This document shows, piece after piece, positions 7,894 through 14,577 of a stretch of 16,083 nucleotides of DNA (its first letter is position 1; every line of letters starts with the position of its first letter). The stretch spans positions 1-16,083 of the forward strand of contig JBBDWJ010000261.1 of NCBI GenBank assembly GCA_040902925.1. The letters run 5' to 3'. The DNA comes from JBBDWJ01 sp040902925 (GTDB taxonomy: Bacteria > Acidobacteriota > Terriglobia > Bryobacterales > UBA6623). The notes below the pieces were generated by a model, which had not been told where the DNA came from, made no database searches, and was given only the letters and a program-made list of their open reading frames with translations. The translations under genes were made by a program, and so were the position numbers.

Positions 7894-8175
7894 TCATTTC
7901 TTGGGATGTCCGTAGATGTAATGATCGATCTGGCTGGCGCCGTCCCTGGGAAGTTTCGCAAATTCCTCGGCGGGCACGTCGCTCATGATCTCCGCGATCA
8001 CTTGAGAGATAGGCCGGTAGTCGTCGGCCGACCTCAGTTCAGCCGCAACAGAGGCCGCGGCTCGCGCCTGCTCTCGTGCGACCTTGCGAAGCCAGTTTTC
8101 AACGCTCAGCCCTTCGGCCGCGGCCTCGAAAGCGGCTACTTCATCGGGGGACGAAAGCTCAATCGTAATAGTCAT
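7894..8175 (-). CDS. Antitoxin-like small protein, apparently without toxin
   Basis: A 93-residue protein with a short beta strand (MTITIEL), then an amphipathic helix-turn-helix-like stretch (LSVENWLRKVAREQARAA) resembling ribbon-helix-helix or other type II antitoxins, and a C-terminus DGASQIDHYIYGHPKK. I associate the ending with small proteins annotated as antitoxins or hypothetical in several phyla. The start is supported by a good Shine-Dalgarno, AAAGGA, about 7 bases before ATG 8175. It lies 74 bases behind PEP carboxykinase on the same strand and might be cotranscribed. No PIN, RelE or MazF-type toxin follows: the space before the permease stop is about 146 bases and holds only a 54-codon frame of no recognised family. 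The antitoxin function is inferred from composition and layout; it may also be a stand-alone regulator. Confidence 0.75.
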   Translation of the reverse strand: MTITIELSSPDEVAAFEAAAEGLSVENWLRKVAREQARAAASVAAELRSADDYRPISQVIAEIMSDVPAEEFAKLPRDGASQIDHYIYGHPKK

Positions 8176-8249
8176 GGCCGGGTCCTTTCATCTTGGCTGG
8201 CCAGTTCTGTCGCTATTCGTTTGATTTTACAGCAGCCGACCAGACCCAA

Positions 8250-9869
8250 TTATCTGGACAAGCTGACCTTCCCTTTTCGCGGGCCCGCCGCCTTAACGGC
8301 GTCCGAAGCATCCGTGAACTTCTCGAAGTTCCGCTCAAAGCGATCCGCCAGCGCTTGCGCCGCTTGGTCGTAGTCGTCAGGGCTCTTCCACAGGCCGCGT
8401 GGATCAAGTACTTCCGGCGGCACCCCGGGGCAACTTTTCGGCATTGCCACGCCGAAGACAGCGTGAGGCGTAAATTCCACGCCGTTGAGTTTGCCGTCGA
8501 GCGCGGCGGTGAGCATCGCGCGCGTGTGCGGTAAATCCATGCGTTTGCCCACGCCGAAGCGGCCGCCCACCCAACCGGTGTTGACCAGCCAGCACTGCGT
8601 CTTGTGACGCCGCATGCGTTCCCCCAGCATCTCCGCATAAACGGCGGGGCTCCGCGGCAGAAACGGCGATCCAAAACAGGCGCTGAACGTGGCCGCGGGT
8701 TCCGAACCCAGGCCGCGCTCGGTTCCCGCTACCTTGGAGGTGTAGCCGCTGAGGAAGTGATACATCGCCTGCTCTGGCGTGAGCTTGGAAATTGGTGGCA
8801 GCACGCCGAACGCATCCGCCGTCAGAAACACGATGTTCGCGGGATGCCCGCCGACGCCGGGAATAACGGCGTTGTCGATGAACTCAACCGGATACGCGGC
8901 GCGCGTGTTTTCCGTCAGGCTGCCGTCGTCGTAGTCGATCTCGCGCGTGTTGGCGTCGAACGCGACGTTCTCAAGCACGGTCCCGAAGCGGATGGCGTCC
9001 CAGATTTGCGGCTCGTTTTTCTTGGAGAGGCGGATGCACTTGGCGTAGCAGCCGCCCTCGAAATTGAAAATCCCCGCGCCGCTCCAGCCATGCTCGTCGT
9101 CTCCGATCAAGCCACGCTCGGGGTCGGCCGAAAGGGTCGTTTTGCCGGTACCCGAGAGGCCGAAGAACAGCGCCGTGCCGCCCCCAGCCCCGACGTTGGC
9201 CGAGCAGTGCATGGGCAGCACGTTTTGGCTAGGCAGCAGGAAGTTCATCAGGCTGAAAACCGATTTCTTGAGCTCGCCGGCATAGCGCGTACCGCCGATG
9301 AGCACCATCTTGCGGCTGAAACTGAGCACCACAAAAGCTTCCGATCGCGTGCCGTCGGTGGCGGGGTCGGCTTGCAGACCCGGGGCGTAGATGATGGTGC
9401 ACTCCGGTGAGCGATCTCCGGCATCAGGCCCGCTAGGACGCACCAGAAGCTGACGGGCGAACAGGTTGTGCCAGGCGAGTTCGGTGATCGCCCGAATCGG
9501 GAGCGTGTAGTTGACGTCGGCGCCCGCCAGACAGTCCTGCACGAATACATCGCGTCCCTGCAGGTAGACGCGGATTTTTTGGAACAGCCGCTCGAAATTC
9601 CCGGGCGACATCGGACGATTCACCTCGCCCCAGTCCACAGCTTTTTCGCTGATTTCGTCCGAGACGATATAGCGGTCTTTCGGTGACCGGCCTGTATATT
9701 GACCGGTGCGGACGATCAGTGACCCGTTTTCCGCCAGGCGGCCCTCGCCGCGCTGGAGCGATTCCTCCAATAGCCGCGCCTGGCCCAGGTTCCAGTGGAC
9801 GGTACCGAGATTGTGAAGGCCATGCTCCTCTAGGCCGTGCCCGTCGGGGCTTGCGCCGACGTCTTCCAT
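8250..9869 (-). CDS. pckA: Phosphoenolpyruvate carboxykinase (ATP)
   Basis: A 539-residue enzyme (family usually about 520-540) converting oxaloacetate and ATP to phosphoenolpyruvate, CO2 and ADP, the entry step of gluconeogenesis. Visible motifs: GRSPKDRY with Arg61, substrate-binding RYAGELKKS (195-203), HCSAN (221-225), kinase-1a P-loop GLSGTGKTT (237-245), kinase-2 LIGDDEHGW (254-262) with metal-binding Asp, FNFEGGCYAK (268-277), and ENTRAAYP near 320-327. The ATP-type P-loop separates it from the GTP enzyme. ATG 9869 has a strong Shine-Dalgarno, GGAAGGGAG, ending six bases upstream, so the start is well supported. It is transcribed alone or with the small antitoxin-like gene behind it. 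The enzyme looks complete with no missing motif. A PEP carboxykinase fits growth on organic acids or amino acids. Confidence 0.97.
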   Translation of the reverse strand: MEDVGASPDGHGLEEHGLHNLGTVHWNLGQARLLEESLQRGEGRLAENGSLIVRTGQYTGRSPKDRYIVSDEISEKAVDWGEVNRPMSPGNFERLFQKIRVYLQGRDVFVQDCLAGADVNYTLPIRAITELAWHNLFARQLLVRPSGPDAGDRSPECTIIYAPGLQADPATDGTRSEAFVVLSFSRKMVLIGGTRYAGELKKSVFSLMNFLLPSQNVLPMHCSANVGAGGGTALFFGLSGTGKTTLSADPERGLIGDDEHGWSGAGIFNFEGGCYAKCIRLSKKNEPQIWDAIRFGTVLENVAFDANTREIDYDDGSLTENTRAAYPVEFIDNAVIPGVGGHPANIVFLTADAFGVLPPISKLTPEQAMYHFLSGYTSKVAGTERGLGSEPAATFSACFGSPFLPRSPAVYAEMLGERMRRHKTQCWLVNTGWVGGRFGVGKRMDLPHTRAMLTAALDGKLNGVEFTPHAVFGVAMPKSCPGVPPEVLDPRGLWKSPDDYDQAAQALADRFERNFEKFTDASDAVKAAGPRKGKVSLSR

Positions 9870-9875
9870 GAACTG

Positions 9876-9899
9876 CTCCCTTCCGTAAAGACCTATATA
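9876..9899 (-). promoter_or_regulatory. Putative pckA promoter -10 and ribosome binding site
   Basis: An AT-rich island lies upstream of pckA. On the minus strand TATATA (9899-9894) could be a -10, which would put the RNA start near 9887 and give an untranslated leader of about 18 bases that contains the Shine-Dalgarno GGAAGGGAG (9884-9876). No good -35 sequence is visible at the right distance. The RBS is convincing; the promoter assignment is weak. Confidence 0.35.
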
Positions 9900-10150
9900 T
9901 GATTTCCCTTAATAGCATACGCCCGAGCGAAGCGGATCGTGTGGGGCGAAGGCCGGCGGGGGATTCAGTAGCCGCTGATTTCACGGCCTCCTGCGCCGAG
10001 TCTCTCCAGAAATTGGGCTCGTTCAAAACGTGCGCCGGCCCGCTTAACAGTGAGCGGGAGAGGGAACATCGCGTTACGGATAATCCTGTGGCTTGGAAAA
10101 GCGCTATCGGCGAGATCGGCCGTCCGCGCCGCCGCTTCTGCAGGTGGGTA

Positions 10151-13100
10151 CTACTCGACCTTGGTGCGGAATTTGCTCTTCAGCATCGCGAGCTTCTGAT
10201 CGATCGATAGCTTCTCGGCCTCGCGCTGCTCGCGGGCTTTGGCTCGCTCGTCGGGGCCAAACGTCCGCTGGACTGCCGTGTGATCGCGCTCTGGGCCCTT
10301 GCGCTTGCGGCGTAGGCCGCCATTGTCGTGGTCGCGCTGTCCTCCGGCGGCCGCCGCCATGCGTCGTGCCCCTGGGCGGGGCCGCTGCACGACAGGCCGC
10401 GGCTCTTTCATGGAGAGCGAGATGCGCTTGCCGCCCTTTTCGAGCGCCAGAATATACACGGCCACACGGTCGCCGACTTTGACGGCCGCCTGGGGATCTT
10501 CGACGAATTTGTCGGAGAGCTGCGACACGTGTACCAAGCCGTCCTGGTCGGCGCCAATGTCGACGAACGCTCCAAAGTTGGCGACGTTGGTAACGACGCC
10601 ATCAACCTTCGTCCCAACCTTTAGTTCTTCGACCGGCCGCAACGGGATCGGAGGCGCCGGGGGCGTAAAGGAGCCGCGGGGCTGCCTTATGCTCGGCCGG
10701 AACTCGCGAATGGTCGCTTTGAGCAGTTCCAGCGGATGCTCGTTGCTTTGCAACCCTTCGAGTTGCACGTTGTCCAACGCTTCGGGTTTCTCCAGCGCTT
10801 CGGCGGCGGAAACTCCGGCCGCGGCCAGAATTTTCTCCGCAACCGCGTAGTGCATCGGATGAATCCCGGTCGTGTCGAGCGGATTGTCTCCGCCGTAAAC
10901 CCGCAGGAAGCCGACCGCCTGCTCATAGATTCGTTGATTGAGCCCGGTCACCTCGCGCAGTTGCTCGCGGCGCCGGAAGACGCCCTTTCCCGTGCGATGG
11001 TCGAGGATTCTCTTGGCCACGCGCTCGGTAATGCCGGGGATCAACGACAGTTGCTCGAGCTGCGCAGTATTGAGGTCGGCGCCCACCTGATGGGTACACT
11101 CCTCCATCGTGTGGTGTAGTCCGTTGCGCAGCCTCTTGGGGTCGACTTCGTGGTGATACTGCCCGATGCCCAATACCTTGGGGTCCACTTTGACCAATTC
11201 GCCCAGCGGATCTTGCAGGCGGCGTCCCAGCGAGATGGCGCTGCGCATCACCGGATCGGCTTTCGGGAATTCCCGCCTGGCGCTCTTGGAGGTGGCGTAG
11301 ATCCAGGTGCCGGCTTCGTGGATGGGAACCCAAAAAACGTCCGGCGCGCCCGCCTGGCGAACCTCTCCACGGATGAATTTCTCGACTTGACGAACGCCGG
11401 GACCGTTGCCGATGACGATGGCCGCAACTTTGTGCCTGGAGATGAGCTCGCCCAGGCTGAGTTCACGGACCTCGGAGCGGGTTTCGCGTTTGCGGGCAGG
11501 TCCGCTTCCGGGCTGCCCCGGCTTTGGAGTCCCCTCGGCCGCTTGCGCTTCCGGCTGGGTGGCTGGAGCGTGCTGACCTTGGGGTTGAGTCACTCCGGCG
11601 TCCGACGCGGGAGCTGGCGTTTCGGTCGACCCTGCTGATTCCTCCGGCTTCGACTCACGCTGGGCTTCGGCGACGTCTGCCGCAGCCAATGCACCATCGG
11701 CCGGCGCGGTCTCGGGTTCGTCCACCATAGCGACGATCTGGTTTTGGGCCTCCGCGTCGGATGGTGGCGTTTCCTGAGCGGCAGGCGCGATGGAGGCCTG
11801 GGTGCCCACGGCTTCGCGAACTTCGGACGGTTCATCGCCGGGTTCTTCGTCGATGACCGGGTCTCCGGCATTCTCAGACAGCGTGTCTTCGACTTCCGCG
11901 ATGGTTTCACTTTCCGCGGCGGCTTCCGCTTGCGCCGTCTCCACGGAATCCGCGGCTGGGTCGGCGGTTTCGCCGGCCTCGTCTGGCGAGTCCGTCTGGG
12001 CGGTCTGTTCGCCCGGCGAGCCGTCTGCTTCGATCGCCCCCACTGCCTCGGGCCCCTCGCCCCCCGCGGAGGTCGCCTGCGGGGATCCGGCCGCAGCTAC
12101 TCTCTCGCCGGAGTGCGCCGCATCCGGGTCGTGGACGATCGCCCCTTCCAGGAACTCTCCACCGGGTCCCACGACGGCCGCGCGCCAGCCTCCGCGGCGG
12201 CCGGTTTCCAGCCCGATCACGGTGATGGGGCCGGCCGCGGGCGCCAGCAGAAGCTTGCGCAGATTCTTCTGAAACGACGCTGCCCCTTCGCTGTCGCAAC
12301 GCTCATCGAGAGCCAGTGCCGCTTCATTGGTGAACGACGGCGCCAGGTATTGGTGGAATGCTTCGCAGGCGGCTGCTCCCAACTGCAGGCAGAACGTCGT
12401 CTGTGCATTGCGGATCAGCCGGCCGAGCATATGCTCGACAGCGCGGTTCTCGGGCAAAACGATGCTGTACTGCAGCCATCGCTCGCGCACGCCGCGCCGG
12501 ATCGCCATCATCTGGCGCCAAGCTACGCGCCCAAGCTTTGAGCGCATTCCCACGAGCGAGCTGCTCTTTTTCTGCGCCACTTCTTCCCGCGCCGGTTGGT
12601 CGCCGGCGAAGACCACGATTTCGGATTCCTCAATCAGAATGGGGCGCAGCGCGCTACGGATTTCAGGGTCTTCGCCCAGCCAGCGCGCGACGATCTGCCG
12701 CGCGCCCGCCAGCGCATCCGCCGGCGTACGGACGCCCCCGTCAGGTTTCACATAGGTCGCCGCGACGGCTTCGATGTCGGCGTTGTCGGGCTGCTGGTCC
12801 CACAGGAAGCGGGCTAGCGGCTCGAGGCCCTGCTCCGTGGCTTCATCGGCAGGCGTGCGCCGTTTGGGCTTGAAGGCGAGGTAGTAGTCTTCGAGCTCGT
12901 GGCGATCGGTGGTTTCCTCGATCTTCTTCTGAAGCTCGGGGGTCATGCGGTTCTGCTGGCGTATTGCCGTCAGAACCATGATCCGGCGGTCTTCCAGATC
13001 CAGGAATTCGCGCAGACGAGACTCGACCCTCCGCAGCTCGACTTCATTCAGCCGGGCGGATATCTCGGGCCTGTAGCGGGCAAGGAAGGCAGGGCTCGCC

Positions 13101-13207
13101 CCTGCCTCTAGATGCTGCACGAGTTGCAGGAGGTCAGCAAGTTGAAGCTTTGCTTCCTCGGCCACCTTCAGGTAAGCGGAGGTGGGAAGACCGGTTAGCG
13201 CTTTCAT
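10151..13207 (-). CDS. tex: Tex-family S1 RNA-binding protein with a long acidic insertion
   Basis: A 1018-residue protein; E. coli Tex is about 773. The N-terminal Tex region (about 15-320) contains FLARYRPEI (41-49) and ELEDYYLAFKPKRRT (104-118), which match Tex closely. A YqgF/RNase H-like fold begins at about 327 but is interrupted near 365-578 by about 215 residues of low-complexity Ala/Glu/Pro/Asp/Ser/Thr sequence. It resumes with VAAIVIGNG (594-602), HEAGTWIYATS (630-640) and RRLQDPLGELVKVDP (662-676). A helix-hairpin-helix region follows (VGADLNTAQ, 708-716; RVYGGDNPLDTTGIHP, 769-784), then an S1 domain (about 860-934) and a basic charged tail. Where ordinary Tex has the LDPGxRTG loop this protein has GLETGRRGG (332-340). 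Tex proteins bind RNA and associate with transcription. No Shine-Dalgarno precedes ATG 13207. It is divergent from an exported-protein gene. Confidence 0.92.
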   Translation of the reverse strand: MKALTGLPTSAYLKVAEEAKLQLADLLQLVQHLEAGASPAFLARYRPEISARLNEVELRRVESRLREFLDLEDRRIMVLTAIRQQNRMTPELQKKIEETTDRHELEDYYLAFKPKRRTPADEATEQGLEPLARFLWDQQPDNADIEAVAATYVKPDGGVRTPADALAGARQIVARWLGEDPEIRSALRPILIEESEIVVFAGDQPAREEVAQKKSSSLVGMRSKLGRVAWRQMMAIRRGVRERWLQYSIVLPENRAVEHMLGRLIRNAQTTFCLQLGAAACEAFHQYLAPSFTNEAALALDERCDSEGAASFQKNLRKLLLAPAAGPITVIGLETGRRGGWRAAVVGPGGEFLEGAIVHDPDAAHSGERVAAAGSPQATSAGGEGPEAVGAIEADGSPGEQTAQTDSPDEAGETADPAADSVETAQAEAAAESETIAEVEDTLSENAGDPVIDEEPGDEPSEVREAVGTQASIAPAAQETPPSDAEAQNQIVAMVDEPETAPADGALAAADVAEAQRESKPEESAGSTETPAPASDAGVTQPQGQHAPATQPEAQAAEGTPKPGQPGSGPARKRETRSEVRELSLGELISRHKVAAIVIGNGPGVRQVEKFIRGEVRQAGAPDVFWVPIHEAGTWIYATSKSARREFPKADPVMRSAISLGRRLQDPLGELVKVDPKVLGIGQYHHEVDPKRLRNGLHHTMEECTHQVGADLNTAQLEQLSLIPGITERVAKRILDHRTGKGVFRRREQLREVTGLNQRIYEQAVGFLRVYGGDNPLDTTGIHPMHYAVAEKILAAAGVSAAEALEKPEALDNVQLEGLQSNEHPLELLKATIREFRPSIRQPRGSFTPPAPPIPLRPVEELKVGTKVDGVVTNVANFGAFVDIGADQDGLVHVSQLSDKFVEDPQAAVKVGDRVAVYILALEKGGKRISLSMKEPRPVVQRPRPGARRMAAAAGGQRDHDNGGLRRKRKGPERDHTAVQRTFGPDERAKAREQREAEKLSIDQKLAMLKSKFRTKVE
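11474..12115 (-). other. Low-complexity acidic insertion within the Tex YqgF domain
   Basis: Residues about 365-578 of the Tex homolog are dominated by Ala, Glu, Pro, Asp, Ser, Thr and Gln, with almost no Lys/Arg until a basic end, ARKRETR. The residues on either side (VVGPGGEFLEGAIVHDP and LGELISRHKVAAIVIGNG) correspond to neighbouring pieces of the normal YqgF domain, so the segment interrupts it. It is probably intrinsically disordered. The reverse strand across this stretch has long open frames, an artefact of composition. Confidence 0.75.
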
Positions 13208-13245
13208 TGCGGGAAGAGGCGCAAGACCACCAAACTAGCTTACTG

Positions 13246-13252
13246 TATCATA
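13246..13252. promoter_or_regulatory. Possible symmetric -10 elements between Tex and the exported-protein gene
   Basis: Plus strand TATCAT (13246-13251) and minus strand TATGAT (13252-13247) overlap almost completely, each one base from TATAAT. The plus start would fall close to GTG 13258, giving a leaderless or near-leaderless message. No good -35 is visible on either strand, so the assignment is tentative. Confidence 0.3.
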
Positions 13253-13257
13253 GAAAC

Positions 13258-13932
13258 GTGCAAGGGGCGCGGCGAATTCGGGGCGCGGTCACGTTGTTGC
13301 TATGCGCCGTCTGCGGCGGCTTCGGCGGTCTGCTTGGAGCGGCCGATCAGGTCATCCAGTTTCACTCCAACGGACTCAATTACCAAGCCCTGACACACGA
13401 CGGGCTGACGCTCATGTACGCCCGTATCCCGCTGGCGGTGCGTGAGTTCGCCGTTGTCCAAGTGGCCCTCAACAACGGCAGCAAAGAGCTGCGGCCCGTG
13501 CGCCCCAGCGATTTCTACTTCGAGGCCGACGATGGGCGCGTGCTGCGCGGCGTCCCTGAAAACGCCGTCGTTTACAATTTGTTCCGCAAGGCCGGCACCG
13601 ACGATGTAATCAAGCTGCAATCGGCCTACGAGAAAGCCATCTACGGCAACCAGCACATCCGCTCGAGCAACGGCTACGAGCAGCGCCGGCAGTACGCCAT
13701 GGCGATGGGCGCGGCCGGCCTCAAGGCGGCTGCGGCGGCCTCCGCCATCGCGTTCGTTGAAACCGAGCTGGAGGCCGGAGATTCCACCGACGGCGCTATC
13801 TTTTTCGACAACCAGGGCAAACCGCTAGGCGCCGGCCGTGTGGTCGCCCGGCTCGGAGAGCGCGTCTACGTCTTTCGGCCGCAAGGGCCGCTAGAGCCTT
13901 CGACGAGCAGCCCGCCGACGCCGCGCCGGTGA
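13258..13932 (+). CDS. Exported protein of unknown function
   Basis: I do not recognise the family. The open frame extends back to 13150 inside the divergent Tex gene, but the likely start is GTG 13258. This gives 224 residues beginning with a basic region (Arg5, Arg6, Arg8), a hydrophobic core (about 10-25) and a probable signal peptidase I site after LGA or LGAA (28-29). The mature protein is rich in beta-type segments (VIQFHSNGLNYQAL, LTLMYARIPL, FAVVQVALNNGS, FYFEADDGRVL), followed by an alanine-rich helical stretch (MAMGAAGLKAAAAASAIA), then more strands (GAIFFDNQG, VVARLGERVYVF) and a Pro/Ser-rich tail. This suggests a periplasmic or surface beta-rich domain. No catalytic motif or cysteine-based anchor is evident. 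It is divergent from Tex by 50 bases. No Shine-Dalgarno precedes the GTG, so the start is uncertain. Confidence 0.7.
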   Translation: MQGARRIRGAVTLLLCAVCGGFGGLLGAADQVIQFHSNGLNYQALTHDGLTLMYARIPLAVREFAVVQVALNNGSKELRPVRPSDFYFEADDGRVLRGVPENAVVYNLFRKAGTDDVIKLQSAYEKAIYGNQHIRSSNGYEQRRQYAMAMGAAGLKAAAAASAIAFVETELEAGDSTDGAIFFDNQGKPLGAGRVVARLGERVYVFRPQGPLEPSTSSPPTPRR

Positions 13933-14050
13933 CGAAAAGGAAGTTCGCTAGAAAAGGTCCGGCTAGGAATGTCCCTCGTTTTCGAATTCGGAACCCATGC
14001 GGACAGGGCCTCCTGGTGCGAAAATGAGGCTATAGATTTTCAGGTTTGTG

Positions 14051-14266
14051 ATGACCACGAGGCAAGAGATCCAAAAGCTTGTCGAGGAGCTTCCGGACGA
14101 GCACGTTGACGAGTTGCGCAGGTACGTTCAGGACCTCCATGCGACCGAAGTCGATGAAGAACCCCTCAGTCCCGACGATCTAGCCTCGATCGAGAACGGG
14201 CTGCAGGACATCCGAGCGGGTCGATTCAAAACGCTCGACGAATACAAGCGCGAACGCGGTCAGTGA
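14051..14266 (+). CDS. Antitoxin of a RelE-type toxin-antitoxin pair
   Basis: A 71-residue acidic protein with a helical N-terminal part (MTTRQEIQKLVEELPDEHVD, then ELRRYVQDLHA) and a C-terminal half rich in Asp/Glu (LSPDDLASIENGLQDIRAGR) ending in TLDEYKRERG. This C-terminal shape, a helix plus extended tail, is common in antitoxins that wrap around a RelE-like toxin. ATG 14051 was chosen; a GTG at 14048 is in frame and possible. A weak CAGG lies six bases upstream. Its stop overlaps the start of the toxin by four bases (GTGA), indicating translational coupling. The antitoxin family could not be named with certainty. By family behaviour it should neutralise the toxin and repress the operon. 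Confidence 0.82.
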   Translation: MTTRQEIQKLVEELPDEHVDELRRYVQDLHATEVDEEPLSPDDLASIENGLQDIRAGRFKTLDEYKRERGQ

Positions 14267-14532
14267 GTTATCAGATTGCGCTGTCAGGTGAGGCTGAGAA
14301 ACACCTGGATAGGCTCGAAAGCCCAACGCGGAAGCGCATTCTGCAACGGCTCAGCGAACTCGGCTCGAACCCCTTTGATCCGAGAATCTCAAAGCTGCTG
14401 GCTCAGGCTCTTGGGAAACGGTCCTCCCGCGTGGGCGGTTGGCGCGTGATCTACCAAGTCGACCGGCCTGCCCGCCATGTTCAGATCATCGCAATCCTAC
14501 CTCGGGGAAGGGCTTATCGTCGTCTCGGCTGA
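14263..14532 (+). CDS. RelE/ParE-superfamily toxin
   Basis: An 89-residue basic protein with a RelE fold pattern: MSYQIALSGEAEKHLDRL at the N-terminus, two helices, then beta strands GGWRVIYQVD (58-67) and VQIIAILPRGRAYRRLG (73-89). Basic and tyrosine residues that could play the catalytic roles known from RelE are present: Arg61, Arg81 or Arg83, and Tyr85. A ribosome-dependent mRNA interferase is therefore more likely than a ParE-type gyrase toxin, but this is inference from a few residues. The start is GTG at 14263, overlapping the antitoxin stop, so its translation likely depends on that of the antitoxin. It converges with dnaB with 45 bases between the stops. Length is normal for the family, with no sign of inactivation. 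Confidence 0.88.
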   Translation: MSYQIALSGEAEKHLDRLESPTRKRILQRLSELGSNPFDPRISKLLAQALGKRSSRVGGWRVIYQVDRPARHVQIIAILPRGRAYRRLG

Positions 14533-14553
14533 GAAACGGATACCTGAGCCGAG
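14524..14553. terminator. Hairpin between convergent toxin and dnaB genes
   Basis: CTCGGCT (14524-14530) and AGCCGAG (14547-14553) form a perfect 7-bp stem around a 16-base loop. The left arm covers the toxin's stop codon. A second pairing, AACGGA (14535-14540) with TCCGTT (14565-14570), competes with it. It could slow or end transcription of both convergent units, but no T-run follows on either strand, so it is not a standard intrinsic terminator. Confidence 0.3.
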
Positions 14554-14577
14554 GCAGGCCGGGTTCCGTTGAGGTTC

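Noticed and set aside
7804..8373. 189-codon plus-strand frame opposite the antitoxin-like gene
   Set aside because: It crosses two minus-strand genes that have better start signals and protein features.
8604..9410. 268-codon frame opposite pckA
   Set aside because: It is antisense to the conserved PEP carboxykinase core, with no start signal and no recognisable domain.
10039..10058. Hairpin CCCGCT / AGCGGG with an 8-base loop, considered as a terminator of the Tex gene
   Set aside because: The stem is only 6 bp, lies about 90 bases past the stop, and is not followed by a T-run on the minus strand.
9899..10210. 103-codon plus-strand frame in the pckA-Tex intergenic region
   Set aside because: It has no Shine-Dalgarno, overlaps the 3' end of Tex, and has no recognisable protein features; the 281-bp gap otherwise shows nothing firm.
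11744..12541. 265-codon plus-strand frame opposite the Tex insertion
   Set aside because: It is a Gly/Arg/Phe-rich mirror of the low-complexity Ala/Glu/Pro stretch and has no Shine-Dalgarno.
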